64,000 bases of DNA from Haloarcula mannanilytica (GTDB taxonomy: Archaea; Halobacteriota; Halobacteria; Halobacteriales; Haloarculaceae): assembly GCF_005406125.1 (NCBI RefSeq), contig NZ_BIXZ01000011.1, positions 1-64,000 on the forward strand. Reading direction: 5' to 3'. Numbering within the stretch: the first letter of the stretch is position 1; the number at the start of each line of letters is the position of its first letter. The notes below the pieces were generated by a model. That model was given only the letters and a program-made list of their open reading frames with translations, did no database searches and had not been told where the DNA came from. The position numbers and the translations under genes are program-made. Positions 17,768-26,350 of this stretch are shown here, one piece after another.

Positions 17768-17775
17768 TTATTTAA
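17768..17775 (-). promoter_or_regulatory. TATA box of the siderophore-binding operon
   Basis: Minus-strand TTAAATAA, centred 25-26 bases before the ATG at 17746, the spacing for a leaderless archaeal transcript. It is bracketed by the two metal boxes. Confidence 0.65.
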
Positions 17776-17787
17776 CTGCTTCGGATT

Positions 17788-17801
17788 TTAGGCGCGCCTG
17801 A
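17788..17801. promoter_or_regulatory. DtxR/Idr-type metal box 2 of the siderophore-binding operon
   Basis: TTAGGCGCGCCTGA within a longer dyad (TTTTAGGCGCGCCTGAAAA, 17786-17804), immediately upstream of the BRE/TATA region. With box 1 it brackets the basal promoter. It also overlaps the stop that bounds the transporter-like remnant at 17792. Confidence 0.65.
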
Positions 17802-17875
17802 AAACGGATGTTCGGAGATGGTTCGACCGGCTATCCGGGTTAATGGCCGCCGTGAGCATTGCGATTTCCGTGCTG
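17792..17875 (+). pseudogene. Possible C-terminal remnant of a LysE-type exporter
   Basis: A short open stretch without a proper start codon encodes VRRWFDRLSG followed by a hydrophobic helix (LMAAVSIAISVLFYQGQT) and a TGA. The RRW.DR.SG plus final helix pattern resembles the C-terminal end of LysE/RhtB amino-acid exporters, which are often next to Lrp/AsnC regulators such as the one at 18007. An in-frame TAG at 17789 cuts it off inside metal box 2. The assignment rests on a few residues and could be chance. Confidence 0.35.
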
Positions 17876-18006
17876 TTCTACCAGGGCCAGACCTGACCCG
17901 TCGCCGCAGCGAGTGGGAAGGTCGACTTCCTCGGCGCTGATGGGAGCCACAAAACGGTCTCGGGGAACGTACAACAGTAAAGTGTCCTTGCTGTGGAGAC
18001 ACTAGT

Positions 18007-18471
18007 ATGGCTGACGAGGAGATCGACGACGTTGACAGGGCTATTCTGTACGCGCTACAGGAGGACGCGCGTAACATGTCGTCCGGAGACATCGCGGAGC
18101 GAACCGGTACGTCGGACAGCACCGTCCGCAAGCGCATCAACCGCCTCGAATCCAGCGAAGTCATCAAAGGCTACAGCGCTGATGTCGACTACCAGCAGGC
18201 GGGCTATCCGCTCCGAATGCTGCTCTACTGCACCGCATCGATATCGGATCGCGGCGAGTTGATCCCCGAGATATTGGAGATAGACGGCGTCATCTCCGTC
18301 CAAGAACTGGTCACCGGCGAGCAGAACCTGCTGGTGACGGCCGTCGGTGAATCCGACAGCGATATCACGCCGGTCGCACAGGCCCTGCTCGATATGGGGC
18401 TGACGGTCGCCGACGAAGTACTCGTCCGGAGCCACGAAACGACGCCCTTCGGGAATTTCAACAACGGCTAA
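18007..18471 (+). CDS. Lrp/AsnC-family transcriptional regulator
   Basis: A 154-residue regulator with an N-terminal HTH (residues about 5-60: DDVDRAILYALQEDAR, then SGDIAERTGTSDSTVRKRIN) and a C-terminal RAM/effector-binding region (residues about 75-145: IDGVISVQELVTGEQNLLVTAV). Members of this family sense amino acids. The gene is monocistronic. A LysE-like remnant just upstream hints that an amino-acid exporter was once its partner. Confidence 0.88.
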   Translation: MADEEIDDVDRAILYALQEDARNMSSGDIAERTGTSDSTVRKRINRLESSEVIKGYSADVDYQQAGYPLRMLLYCTASISDRGELIPEILEIDGVISVQELVTGEQNLLVTAVGESDSDITPVAQALLDMGLTVADEVLVRSHETTPFGNFNNG

Positions 18472-18958
18472 CCGACTGTCCAGGTCTGTATCGAGGACTC
18501 CGTCCGTCGCGCCGACACCAGACCAACGAGGGAGAGCCGATAGATCGGTTCAAGTTCCTCCCCCAAGCGATGTATCGCAAAGATATAGCTACAGAACAGT
18601 CCCCATACCGATCCGGTCATTTCTACAACGGTATCGAACAGTTCGGTAACCGTAGCCGTTTCAGGACGCTCTTGGCTACCGACTCCGAGTCGCCCCGAAT
18701 GACTTCGACACCGGACCCACAGATCCCCGTTTGACAGGGTATCGGCCGATTCGACGCATCTCCGGGGCCGTGGTGTTCGTGCAGGACCCTCGCTCCGAAT
18801 GTAGCTTTAGAAAACATAATGTTCTATAATATACTTTTTTAGGAACGATTTGGTAGTATAGAAATATTTAATAATCAGTCTGTTCGTTGTATGGGTGAAC
18901 ACGACCGATACCGGTTACCCACGTCCTGGGTTGCTGTGATGGGTCAGACACGAAAACG
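18472..18958. other. 487-bp region without an intact recognised gene
   Basis: On the minus strand an ATG at 18817 opens 52 codons (to about 18662) ending around DSESVAKSVLK; a one-base shift there would continue as ETATVTELFDTVVEMTGSVW and on through a hydrophobic stretch to a stop at 18468-18470, overlapping the regulator's stop. This may be a frameshifted small membrane protein, but I recognise no family. Near 18864-18872 an ATATTTAAT stretch on the plus strand is a plausible TATA box for the DabB gene. Confidence 0.3.
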
Positions 18959-20455
18959 ATGTCAGGACACAACTCAACTACGTCGGTTGGATCACTCCCG
19001 GACACGACGGCGGAGTCACCGCTCGTGCCCGCTGTACTCACGTGGCTCGTGTGGTCGATGTTGGCCGCGAGCATCGCTGTGCTTGCTGTCCGAGTCCGAA
19101 CAGGGTTCGCGTGGGATGTACCCGGTGTGATCGCAATCGATGGGCTGACTGTCCTGATGTGGGTGGTCGTCACCTTCTTCAGCGGTATCGTTCACAGCTA
19201 CTCTCGCCGCTACATGGCGGGCAGTCGCGTCAAAACGACCTTTTTCATCACCGTGTTCGGCTTCACGGTGGTCGTGATGGGGCTCGTGGCGGCCGACCAC
19301 CTCGCCCTGTTCGGGCTGCTGTGGTTGTCCATGGGGCTGTTGATGGCGAAGCTCATCGGTATCATCAGCGGCTGGGACCAGGCACAGGCCGCCGCGGCGG
19401 TCGCCCGCACGTACTTCCTCGGCAGTAGCGCGCTCCTCGGCATCGGACTGACAGCGCTGTGGTGGACAACCGGTGCGACAACGGTTTCCGGCGTCGCCGC
19501 GGCCGCCGACACGCTCAGTGGGCCGGTGTGGCTGGTCGCCGCTGGCGCGCTCGTACTCGCGGCAATGATCCAGTCGGCCCTGATTCCGTTCCATAGCTGG
19601 CTCCTCTCATCGATGACCGCACCGACGCCCGCCTCGGCCCTGATGCACGCCGGGTTCGTCAACGCCGGGGGCATCCTGCTGACCCGCTTCGCACCGGTCA
19701 TCACTGTCGACTCGACGCTCATGCTCGCAGTCGTCGCCGTCGGTGGAGCCAGCGCCATCGGCGGGAAGCTCCTGAAGTCGGTCCAGACGGACATCAAGGG
19801 CAAACTCGGCTGCTCGACGGTCGGCCAGATGGGCTTTATGATCATGCAGGCGGGCCTCGGATTTTTCGGGGCCGCTATCACCCACCTCATCCTGCATGGC
19901 TTCTACAAAGCCTATCAGTTCCTCAGCGCGGGCGGACAGGTCGAACACACCGCGCCGAATGAACAGACACCACACACTGTGGGGCGCTTGCAGAGCGTCG
20001 TCGGTCTCGTCGTGACGCTGCTGACCGGCCTGGCCGGCGGTGCGCTGTTCGCAACGCTGACCGGAAAAGGTCTAAAGGTCGACGCCGGGCTCTTGCTGAC
20101 CTTCTTCGTGGTCTTTACCACGCTCCATGCGGCTCGTGACGCGGTCCAACACACGTCGCTTTCGACGGCGGTCCGGTACGGGGCCGTTCCGCTGGTTTTC
20201 TTCCCAGCGATCACCGTCTACGCCGTCGTGTACGAGGCGATATCCGGGCTCCTATCGGAGCTCCCGATGGTGACGGCACCGACCGAGCTGACCCTGCTCC
20301 ACGCCGCCATCGCGGTCGCCTTCGCCGGTATCTACATCGGAATCGAGACCGGGATTCACGAGCGCAGCCAGCGCCTCTATGTAGCGCTTTTGAACGCCGG
20401 TCAGCCGGCAGCCGACACTGTACTGACTACAACGGAGGACTACAATGAGTACTGA
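18959..20455 (+). CDS. dabB: DabB: NuoL/MrpA-like proton-conducting subunit of the inorganic-carbon accumulation complex
   Basis: A 498-residue membrane protein with about 13 hydrophobic helices, belonging to the NuoL/Mrp antiporter-like (proton_antipo_M) family. The family core is clear: SGIVHSYSRRYM, the lysine/histidine-containing helix with IPFHSWLLSSMTAPTPASALMHAG, and KLLKSVQTDIKGKLGCSTVGQMGFM. It overlaps the DabA gene by 11 bases and no other complex I genes are present. The pairing identifies it as DabB, which in bacteria couples cation flow to CO2 hydration by DabA. Confidence 0.9.
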   Translation: MSGHNSTTSVGSLPDTTAESPLVPAVLTWLVWSMLAASIAVLAVRVRTGFAWDVPGVIAIDGLTVLMWVVVTFFSGIVHSYSRRYMAGSRVKTTFFITVFGFTVVVMGLVAADHLALFGLLWLSMGLLMAKLIGIISGWDQAQAAAAVARTYFLGSSALLGIGLTALWWTTGATTVSGVAAAADTLSGPVWLVAAGALVLAAMIQSALIPFHSWLLSSMTAPTPASALMHAGFVNAGGILLTRFAPVITVDSTLMLAVVAVGGASAIGGKLLKSVQTDIKGKLGCSTVGQMGFMIMQAGLGFFGAAITHLILHGFYKAYQFLSAGGQVEHTAPNEQTPHTVGRLQSVVGLVVTLLTGLAGGALFATLTGKGLKVDAGLLLTFFVVFTTLHAARDAVQHTSLSTAVRYGAVPLVFFPAITVYAVVYEAISGLLSELPMVTAPTELTLLHAAIAVAFAGIYIGIETGIHERSQRLYVALLNAGQPAADTVLTTTEDYNEY

Positions 20456-22850
20456 ACCCGCCATCCACGATAGTATCGACACCGCAGCGACCACCGTCGG
20501 CTCTCTCTGGCCGATCCACTCGTTCGTGACAGCGAACCCACTTGCGGGATTCGAGGATCGGCCGTTCAGTGAAGCGATCACGCAGGCAGCCGACTTGCTG
20601 GGTGGCCGTGGCTACCCCAGTGCCGAGACGTTCCGTGCGGCGCTGAAGCGTGGTCAGATTGACCCGGAGGTCCTCGACACCGAGCTCTCCGAACTTGACT
20701 ACGAAGAGGACCCCGAGGTACTGCTCGACCACATGGCCAACGCGACCGACGCCACGGAAGGCGATTCCGAGTCTGCGACGGACCGCGTCGACAAGGTGCT
20801 GACGAAGTGGCTGTCGGCGTTCCTCGACGAAGGGAGCGCCCACTGGTCGATGCCGAACCGCGAGTCGGGATTCTACACCGCCTTCCGCGGTGTGGCCGAA
20901 CACGACAGCGAAATCCCCGAAAGGGGGGTCCTCACTGACCTGTCTGCGTCACCGACCGAGACCATCGAGGCAGTGCTTGCACCGTACCCGGAGAGCCAGT
21001 GGGAATCTATTTTCGAGGCGGAACTGGCCGCGCTCCCCGGCTGGACGGGCCTCATCAAGCAGCGTGCCGATTCCGGGGGCGAGTGGCAGTCGGCGTACCC
21101 GATTTCACTATCGGGGTATCTCGCGGCGCGGCTGGCACTGCTGGATGCCGTCGACGCGGACATCACCCCCTCGAAAGACAGCATCGACCCGGAGCCGACC
21201 GCCGAACTCGCCGGGGCGTTCCTGCGTGCCTGGGAAGCGACCTACCGCGGTGACCTCGTCGAGAACGTCGCCGCGGAGAGTCAGTCGCTGGCCGACAGCG
21301 ACAGTTCAGGTCGCCCGGACGCGCAGTTGGTCTTCTGTATCGACACCCGCTCGGAGATCATCCGCCGCCACATCGAGGCGACGGGCGACTACGAGACCCA
21401 CGGGTACGCCGGCTTCTTCGGCATCCCGATGGAGTACCAGGGGTACGACGCCGACGTGTCGGTCGACGCATGCCCGCCGATCCTCGACCCCCAGCACCAC
21501 GTCACCGACGTTCCGACCGACGACGAGACCCAGGCGAGCCACGACCGCTGGTCGAGCATCCGTGAGACGGCCGACGAAATCATCGAGACGCTAGAGGCCA
21601 ACGCCGCCACGGCCTACGGCTTCGTCGAGACCGCCGGAAGCGGCTACAGCCTCGCGCTCGCGGCCCGCACACTCGTCCCCGGCCGCGTGTCCGACCTGTT
21701 TGCCGCGGCTGATGACCACGTGCCCGACGAACACGAGTTCTGTGAGCCACTCGTCCACCACCAGCATACCTACACCGGCGACCTGCCGGTGGGACTGACC
21801 ACTGAGGAGAAAGTCGAGTACGCCGCCATCGCATTCGATCTGATGGGCTGGGAGGAGTTCAGTCGCCTCGTCGTCTTCACCGGACACGCCAGCGAGACGG
21901 CCAACAACCCCTACGACGCGAGCCTCGACTGCGGTGCCTGTGCTGGCAACCCCGGCGGCCCGAACGCCCGCGTGCTCGCAAAGATCTGTAACGAGGAGAC
22001 CGTCAGGGCCGAACTCCGCGACCGCGGCTTCGAGATTCCCGAGGACACCGTCTTCCTCGCCGGCGAACACAACACGACGACCGACGACATCGAACTGTAC
22101 GACGGCGACGTGCCCAAAAGTCACGCCGACGACCTTGCGCAGTTGCGCGCTGACCTCGCCACCGCCCGCGAGAACGCGGCTGCCGAGCGCACAGAATCGA
22201 TGGGAGTCGACGATACCGCGGCGGTCAGCGAGACGGAGCGCCGTGCTGCTGACTGGGCCGAGACCCGCCCGGAGTGGGGGCTGGCCGGCAACGCCGGCTT
22301 CGTCGTCGGCCCCCGTGAACTGACGAGCGACCTCGACCTCGACGGCCGCGCGTTCCTCCACTCGTATGACTGGTCGACCGACCCCGACGGTGACGCGCTC
22401 GAAGCGATACTCACCGGTCCGATGGTCGTCACCCAGTGGATCAACACCCAGTACTACTTCTCGACGGTCGACAACGCTGTCTACGGGAGCGGGTCGAAAG
22501 TGACCCACAACCCCGTCGGCAACATCGGCGTCTACCAGGGCAACGGCGGCGATTTGATGACCGGCCTCCCGTTGCAGTCGCTCATGGCTGCCGACGACGA
22601 GCCGTACCACCAGCCGCTCCGCCTCTCGACGGTCATCCACGCGCCGGTCGAACGTGTCACAGAGGTGCTCGCTGCCAACGAGGAACTGGCAGAACTTCTC
22701 GACAACAACTGGCTCTCGCTGACAGTCGTCGACCCGACGCAGGACCACAGCGCGTTCCAGTACGAGCGCGACTTGGAGTGGTCGCCCATGTCCGAGTTGG
22801 CCGAAGCCAACACAGTGTCACCGACGGCTCCAGCGGTTGCAGACGATTAA
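20445..22850 (+). CDS. dabA: DabA: beta-carbonic-anhydrase-like subunit (DUF2309) of the inorganic-carbon accumulation complex
   Basis: An 801-residue cytoplasmic-side partner of DabB. The zinc-site residues known for bacterial DabA are present with the right spacing: Cys298 and Asp300 in VFCIDTRSE, His481 in VFTGHAS and Cys496 in LDCGACAGNPGG (His-Cys distance 15, as in the Halothiobacillus protein). The Arg after Asp300 is also kept. In the established model the subunit hydrates CO2 to bicarbonate one-way, driven by DabB. The start overlaps dabB. The protein is typical in length and looks functional. Confidence 0.93.
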   Translation: MSTEPAIHDSIDTAATTVGSLWPIHSFVTANPLAGFEDRPFSEAITQAADLLGGRGYPSAETFRAALKRGQIDPEVLDTELSELDYEEDPEVLLDHMANATDATEGDSESATDRVDKVLTKWLSAFLDEGSAHWSMPNRESGFYTAFRGVAEHDSEIPERGVLTDLSASPTETIEAVLAPYPESQWESIFEAELAALPGWTGLIKQRADSGGEWQSAYPISLSGYLAARLALLDAVDADITPSKDSIDPEPTAELAGAFLRAWEATYRGDLVENVAAESQSLADSDSSGRPDAQLVFCIDTRSEIIRRHIEATGDYETHGYAGFFGIPMEYQGYDADVSVDACPPILDPQHHVTDVPTDDETQASHDRWSSIRETADEIIETLEANAATAYGFVETAGSGYSLALAARTLVPGRVSDLFAAADDHVPDEHEFCEPLVHHQHTYTGDLPVGLTTEEKVEYAAIAFDLMGWEEFSRLVVFTGHASETANNPYDASLDCGACAGNPGGPNARVLAKICNEETVRAELRDRGFEIPEDTVFLAGEHNTTTDDIELYDGDVPKSHADDLAQLRADLATARENAAAERTESMGVDDTAAVSETERRAADWAETRPEWGLAGNAGFVVGPRELTSDLDLDGRAFLHSYDWSTDPDGDALEAILTGPMVVTQWINTQYYFSTVDNAVYGSGSKVTHNPVGNIGVYQGNGGDLMTGLPLQSLMAADDEPYHQPLRLSTVIHAPVERVTEVLAANEELAELLDNNWLSLTVVDPTQDHSAFQYERDLEWSPMSELAEANTVSPTAPAVADD

Positions 22851-23238
22851 ACCGACTGCGAACTACTGGGCTTACAGACGCACTCGGATTCCGAGAGAAC
22901 TCAACTGCGAACGGGGATGTTCGCTTCAGATATCCCCGTTGATGGTGTCCGCGACGCACTGGCGGTCATCTGCCTCGTGATTGATGGGTTTGATACCATA
23001 ACTACCAGATTTAATGTCCGTGAATCCGGAATGAGTTCCTAATAGGCGAGTATGTGAGAAGAAGTCATATGGAGTTAATCTATATGGTAGAAATATATTC
23101 TGATATCTACTTTTATACAAATATAATTCGCCAATATAGTATCTTATCCTTGAAAAGAGATAGTAATAGCACTCAGACAGCTACATCCAATCCATTCCCC
23201 AGGGATCAGAATGAAGCGAGCAATATCGGGATCGAATC
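22851..23238. other. Intergenic region downstream of dabA, AT-rich in its second half
   Basis: It separates dabA from the convergent DUF2264 gene. The first 120 bases are GC-rich and contain the binding-protein tail described at 22926-22970; from about 22990 to 23220 the composition is AT-rich with no convincing gene or structured RNA. Confidence 0.5.
22926..22970 (-). pseudogene. C-terminal tail of a fifth siderophore-binding protein (remnant)
   Basis: The minus strand reads DDRQCVADTINGDI and stops (TGA at 22926-22928). The four intact paralogues end in FDRQRVADIVTGDFE, FDHQRIADVINGVFE and similar. The match is limited to about 14 residues; upstream codons do not resemble the family and the region turns AT-rich. 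It looks like the 3' tip of another copy left by deletion. Confidence 0.4.
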
Positions 23239-25068
23239 TTACACGTCACTGGGACCGCACTCGTAGAGTCGTTCGCCGTCGTGTGTCCTGACGGTGACAG
23301 TGTCGTCGGTCGGTTCGAACGTCGGAGCTTGCTCCCACGCCGCCTCGCTGTTGGGAGTAGCCATAACCGCCGACGCGAACCAGTGTTCGCCGGCGTCGTG
23401 GGTCGCCCGAAGCGTTGGTACGACAGTCCGCGAGTGGTTGAGGTTCGTGTTGGGTTCCTCGGCCACAACGACCGGGGTACGGTCGCTGAACCCGTCGGTG
23501 ATGCCGCTCAATCCGTTTGGATACCGCGCGAGTGCTGTTCCAGACGCAGTTTCGTGGGTGAACTGCGTCCGGTCGTCATCACCGCTCCTGTCCAGGGCAA
23601 ACCCGCCTTCCTCGCTGTATATCGTTCGGTTTGCTTGCAGCCGATGGACGCGTGCGTGCCACGGGAGTGCCGGTACGAGCCAGGTCTCGACGCTCACGCC
23701 GTCCCACGGCTCCCACCGGGATGTCAACGTTGTCCCGTCGATGGCTGTCGCCGCCAACGATGCGGGAATCTTGTACTGGTCGCCGTCGAGACTGAGCGCG
23801 AGTGCGCTGTCGTGGGCGGCCTGTCCAGGGCCGGGCATTCGACCAGCCACAGAGAAGCCGAACGCAGTGGAATACGCGAACTTCGTGTACTTCTCTCGGC
23901 CGTGGACGCTGTCCTGTGCGAGCGAGAGCGCGAACAGGTGTTCGTCGCTTCGGCAGATGACCTTCTTCGCTTCGGGTTGTACCGTCGTCTCGGGACGGTC
24001 CGGTAGCGGCTCCTCGTCGGCCTGCCAGAACGGGTGGTCCCGGTCCAGCGCCAGCGGGAGAAACGCCTTCATCGCCCAGTACGGCGAGTTCGGGGAATTA
24101 TACGATTCTGAGGGTTTCAGCGTCGGGTACCGGTAGCCGACCGACAGCAATCCCCCATCTGTGAATATCGGCTGGTTCAGCCACCACCGGACGTTTCGGG
24201 CCCAGAGGCCGCGGATGACGCCCCACGGAAGCGGGTCCAGGTCAGCGAACGCTAATCCACCCCAGAACGCCGCCTGCGCGAACCGATACGTCAGGCTTCG
24301 ACCGTACGGAAGTGCCCGTCCGTACTCGTCGAACCAGTCGATGTGCTGGGTCGCAAACTCTTCAGCTCTCATGCGGAATCGGGCCGCACGCTCGGGGTCT
24401 TCGTCACCGGCGATAGTCGCATAGAGGAGGCCATAGAGGTGCATCGCCCACGGGATGTAGTAGTCGGTCGGGCTCTGGCCCTCTTCCGGGCCGTCGGTGT
24501 ACCAGCCGCCCCCGCGATAGAACGTTTCGAGTCGGTCGAGCGTGGCCTGGGTACACTCCCAGTCGTGGCGTGCGCCGACCGAGCGGAGCCCCATGTTCAC
24601 CATCACGCGGAAGAACAGCCAGTTACAGTCGTGGAGTTCGGCCTCGTTGATCTGGTTCAGCCACGTGACGAGGCGCTCTCGCTCCCCGTCCGAGAGCGGG
24701 TCCCAGAGATGCTCCGGCGTAAGCTCGAGGCCGACGCCGATGGCGGCCATCTCGACGAGTTTCTGCGAGTAGTCGTCCGCGCTGCCCCAGTACTCCTCGT
24801 GGGACGGGTCTGTCCCGTTGACCAAGCCAGTCCGAAACAGCGGCCAGCGGTCGTACTCGCTGTGAACCCCCAGCGGAACGAGCCCCCACAGCGGCCGGGC
24901 GAACCCTTCGAGTTCGGCAGAGCCGTCGGGGAAGTGCGCCCCGGTCGCCGTAGGTCTCACCCGCGCCTTCCCGGAACTGAAATGCGGTACCAGCGGTTCG
25001 ACGAGTTGTGTCACTGCCCGTTCGAAATCCTGTCGCGTCCGGAGGGGATTGCCGTCGACTGGATTCAT
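23239..25068 (-). CDS. DUF2264-family protein, probably glycan-active
   Basis: A 609-residue soluble protein of the DUF2264 family. It shows the family's N-terminal (alpha/alpha) barrel features (HFSSGKARVRPTATGAHF, ELEGFARPLWGLVPLG, then DCNWLFFRVMVNMGLR and DEYGRALPYGRSLTYRFAQ) and a C-terminal beta region. There is no export signal, so it is cytoplasmic. DUF2264 proteins recur in polysaccharide utilisation loci and some are thought to be uronic-acid-releasing hydrolases, which fits the GH88 gene 73 bases upstream in the same direction. The reaction here is not established. A TATA-like AATTATT about 30 bases upstream of the ATG suggests its own promoter. Confidence 0.8.
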   Translation of the reverse strand: MNPVDGNPLRTRQDFERAVTQLVEPLVPHFSSGKARVRPTATGAHFPDGSAELEGFARPLWGLVPLGVHSEYDRWPLFRTGLVNGTDPSHEEYWGSADDYSQKLVEMAAIGVGLELTPEHLWDPLSDGERERLVTWLNQINEAELHDCNWLFFRVMVNMGLRSVGARHDWECTQATLDRLETFYRGGGWYTDGPEEGQSPTDYYIPWAMHLYGLLYATIAGDEDPERAARFRMRAEEFATQHIDWFDEYGRALPYGRSLTYRFAQAAFWGGLAFADLDPLPWGVIRGLWARNVRWWLNQPIFTDGGLLSVGYRYPTLKPSESYNSPNSPYWAMKAFLPLALDRDHPFWQADEEPLPDRPETTVQPEAKKVICRSDEHLFALSLAQDSVHGREKYTKFAYSTAFGFSVAGRMPGPGQAAHDSALALSLDGDQYKIPASLAATAIDGTTLTSRWEPWDGVSVETWLVPALPWHARVHRLQANRTIYSEEGGFALDRSGDDDRTQFTHETASGTALARYPNGLSGITDGFSDRTPVVVAEEPNTNLNHSRTVVPTLRATHDAGEHWFASAVMATPNSEAAWEQAPTFEPTDDTVTVRTHDGERLYECGPSDV

Positions 25069-25141
25069 CTACCGGGTACACTGATGTCAACACACAATAA
25101 TTTTCCCCTCCGGTCGTCCCTCGGTTCTGTGCCGAACTGAC

Positions 25142-26350
25142 TCACCAGTACCGCGACCAGTGCTGGGTCGCACGGACGAGTCCCTCGACGTAGAAGTAAT
25201 CACCCCAGATACAACACTCGTCGTAGTCCCCGTCCGTCGGGTCGTAGGCCCCTTCGGTCAACAGGCCATTCGAGTCTCGCTCCTCGGTCGTGTAGTCCGC
25301 CGCGAGACTACCGAGGGTGGCGATGGCGGCGTTCTCGTAGCCGCGGGCACGGGTATCCGCGAACGGGAGTTGCCCGGCGAGCTCATCGAGTCCACAGGCC
25401 GCAATCGCCGCCGCGGAGGTGTCGCGGTAGCGCTGGTCGACGGGGGCATCGAAGTCCCAACAGGGGACGTGGTCGTCCTCGACGTTCGAGAGGTAGTAGT
25501 TAGCCAACTTTGCGGAGAGTTGGGCGTACGCGCCCTCATCAGCGTACTCCGCGGCGACTGCGTACCCGTATATCGCCCAGGTCTGCCCGCGGGACCAACA
25601 GGAGTCGGCGTCGTAGCCCTGTGCCGTCTCGCCGCCAAGTGGCGCTCCGCTTTCGACATCACACTTGAATGTGTGGAACGTCGAACCGTCGGGGCGAACG
25701 ACGTGCTGTGCGTTCGTCCGCGCGTGTGTCTCCGCGACGGAGGCGTACGTCGAATCGCCCGTTGTCTCACTCGCCCAGAACAACAGCGGGAGGTTCATCA
25801 TCGAATCGACTATCATCCGACCGCGCTCCCAAGACTCCTCGTCGGATTCGTGGTCGCCCCACGCCTGAATGAGCCCCGGCGCATCCCAGAACCGCTCGAC
25901 GAGACGGTCGGCGGCGGTCAGTGCGGCCGAGCGGTACTGCTCGTTGCTCGTAAGCCGGTAGCCCGCGATAGCGGACAGCGTGTAGAGAAACCCGAGATCG
26001 TGTGTCTTGACCTCCCCGCTTTCCAGTCGTCGTTCGAAAGTTTCGAGTTGCGTTTCCGCGGCGCCTCGAAACCGATCATGACCTGTTACTTCGTATGCGA
26101 GCCAGCACAGTCCCGTCCAGAACGACGTCGTCCACCCGCTCATGTTGTTCGTCGAACTGTAGACGAGATTCTCGCTCGATGGGGCAGGGAACCGGTCGTA
26201 GAACTCGTCCAAGTTCTCATCAATGCTATCAATAGCATTCGACAGTGCGAGTTCGAGGTCGGTTCGGTCGACGACCGGCGGCGTGGTGTAGCGGTCTGGG
26301 AGTCCCGTATCCCCGACGGCGTGTAGCAGGGCTTCTGGAGCGCGGCTCAT
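25142..26350 (-). CDS. GH88 unsaturated uronyl hydrolase
   Basis: A 402-residue cytoplasmic (alpha/alpha)6-barrel enzyme. It releases the 4,5-unsaturated uronic acid that polysaccharide lyases leave at the non-reducing end. The two aspartates known to be essential in the Bacillus GL1 enzyme are present: Asp118 in THDLGFLY and Asp182 in IVDSMMNLPLLFWAS, with near-identical spacing. The SCWSRGQTWAIYGYA and DTSAAAIAACGL motifs confirm GH88 over GH105. Here the substrate is probably pectin-derived unsaturated oligogalacturonide or rhamnogalacturonide, judging from the neighbours. It heads a two-gene unit with DUF2264. Confidence 0.9.
   Translation of the reverse strand: MSRAPEALLHAVGDTGLPDRYTTPPVVDRTDLELALSNAIDSIDENLDEFYDRFPAPSSENLVYSSTNNMSGWTTSFWTGLCWLAYEVTGHDRFRGAAETQLETFERRLESGEVKTHDLGFLYTLSAIAGYRLTSNEQYRSAALTAADRLVERFWDAPGLIQAWGDHESDEESWERGRMIVDSMMNLPLLFWASETTGDSTYASVAETHARTNAQHVVRPDGSTFHTFKCDVESGAPLGGETAQGYDADSCWSRGQTWAIYGYAVAAEYADEGAYAQLSAKLANYYLSNVEDDHVPCWDFDAPVDQRYRDTSAAAIAACGLDELAGQLPFADTRARGYENAAIATLGSLAADYTTEERDSNGLLTEGAYDPTDGDYDECCIWGDYFYVEGLVRATQHWSRYW

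Noticed and set aside
21591-22748. Long minus-strand open frame
   Set aside because: It lies fully inside dabA in antisense, a usual side effect of GC-rich third positions.
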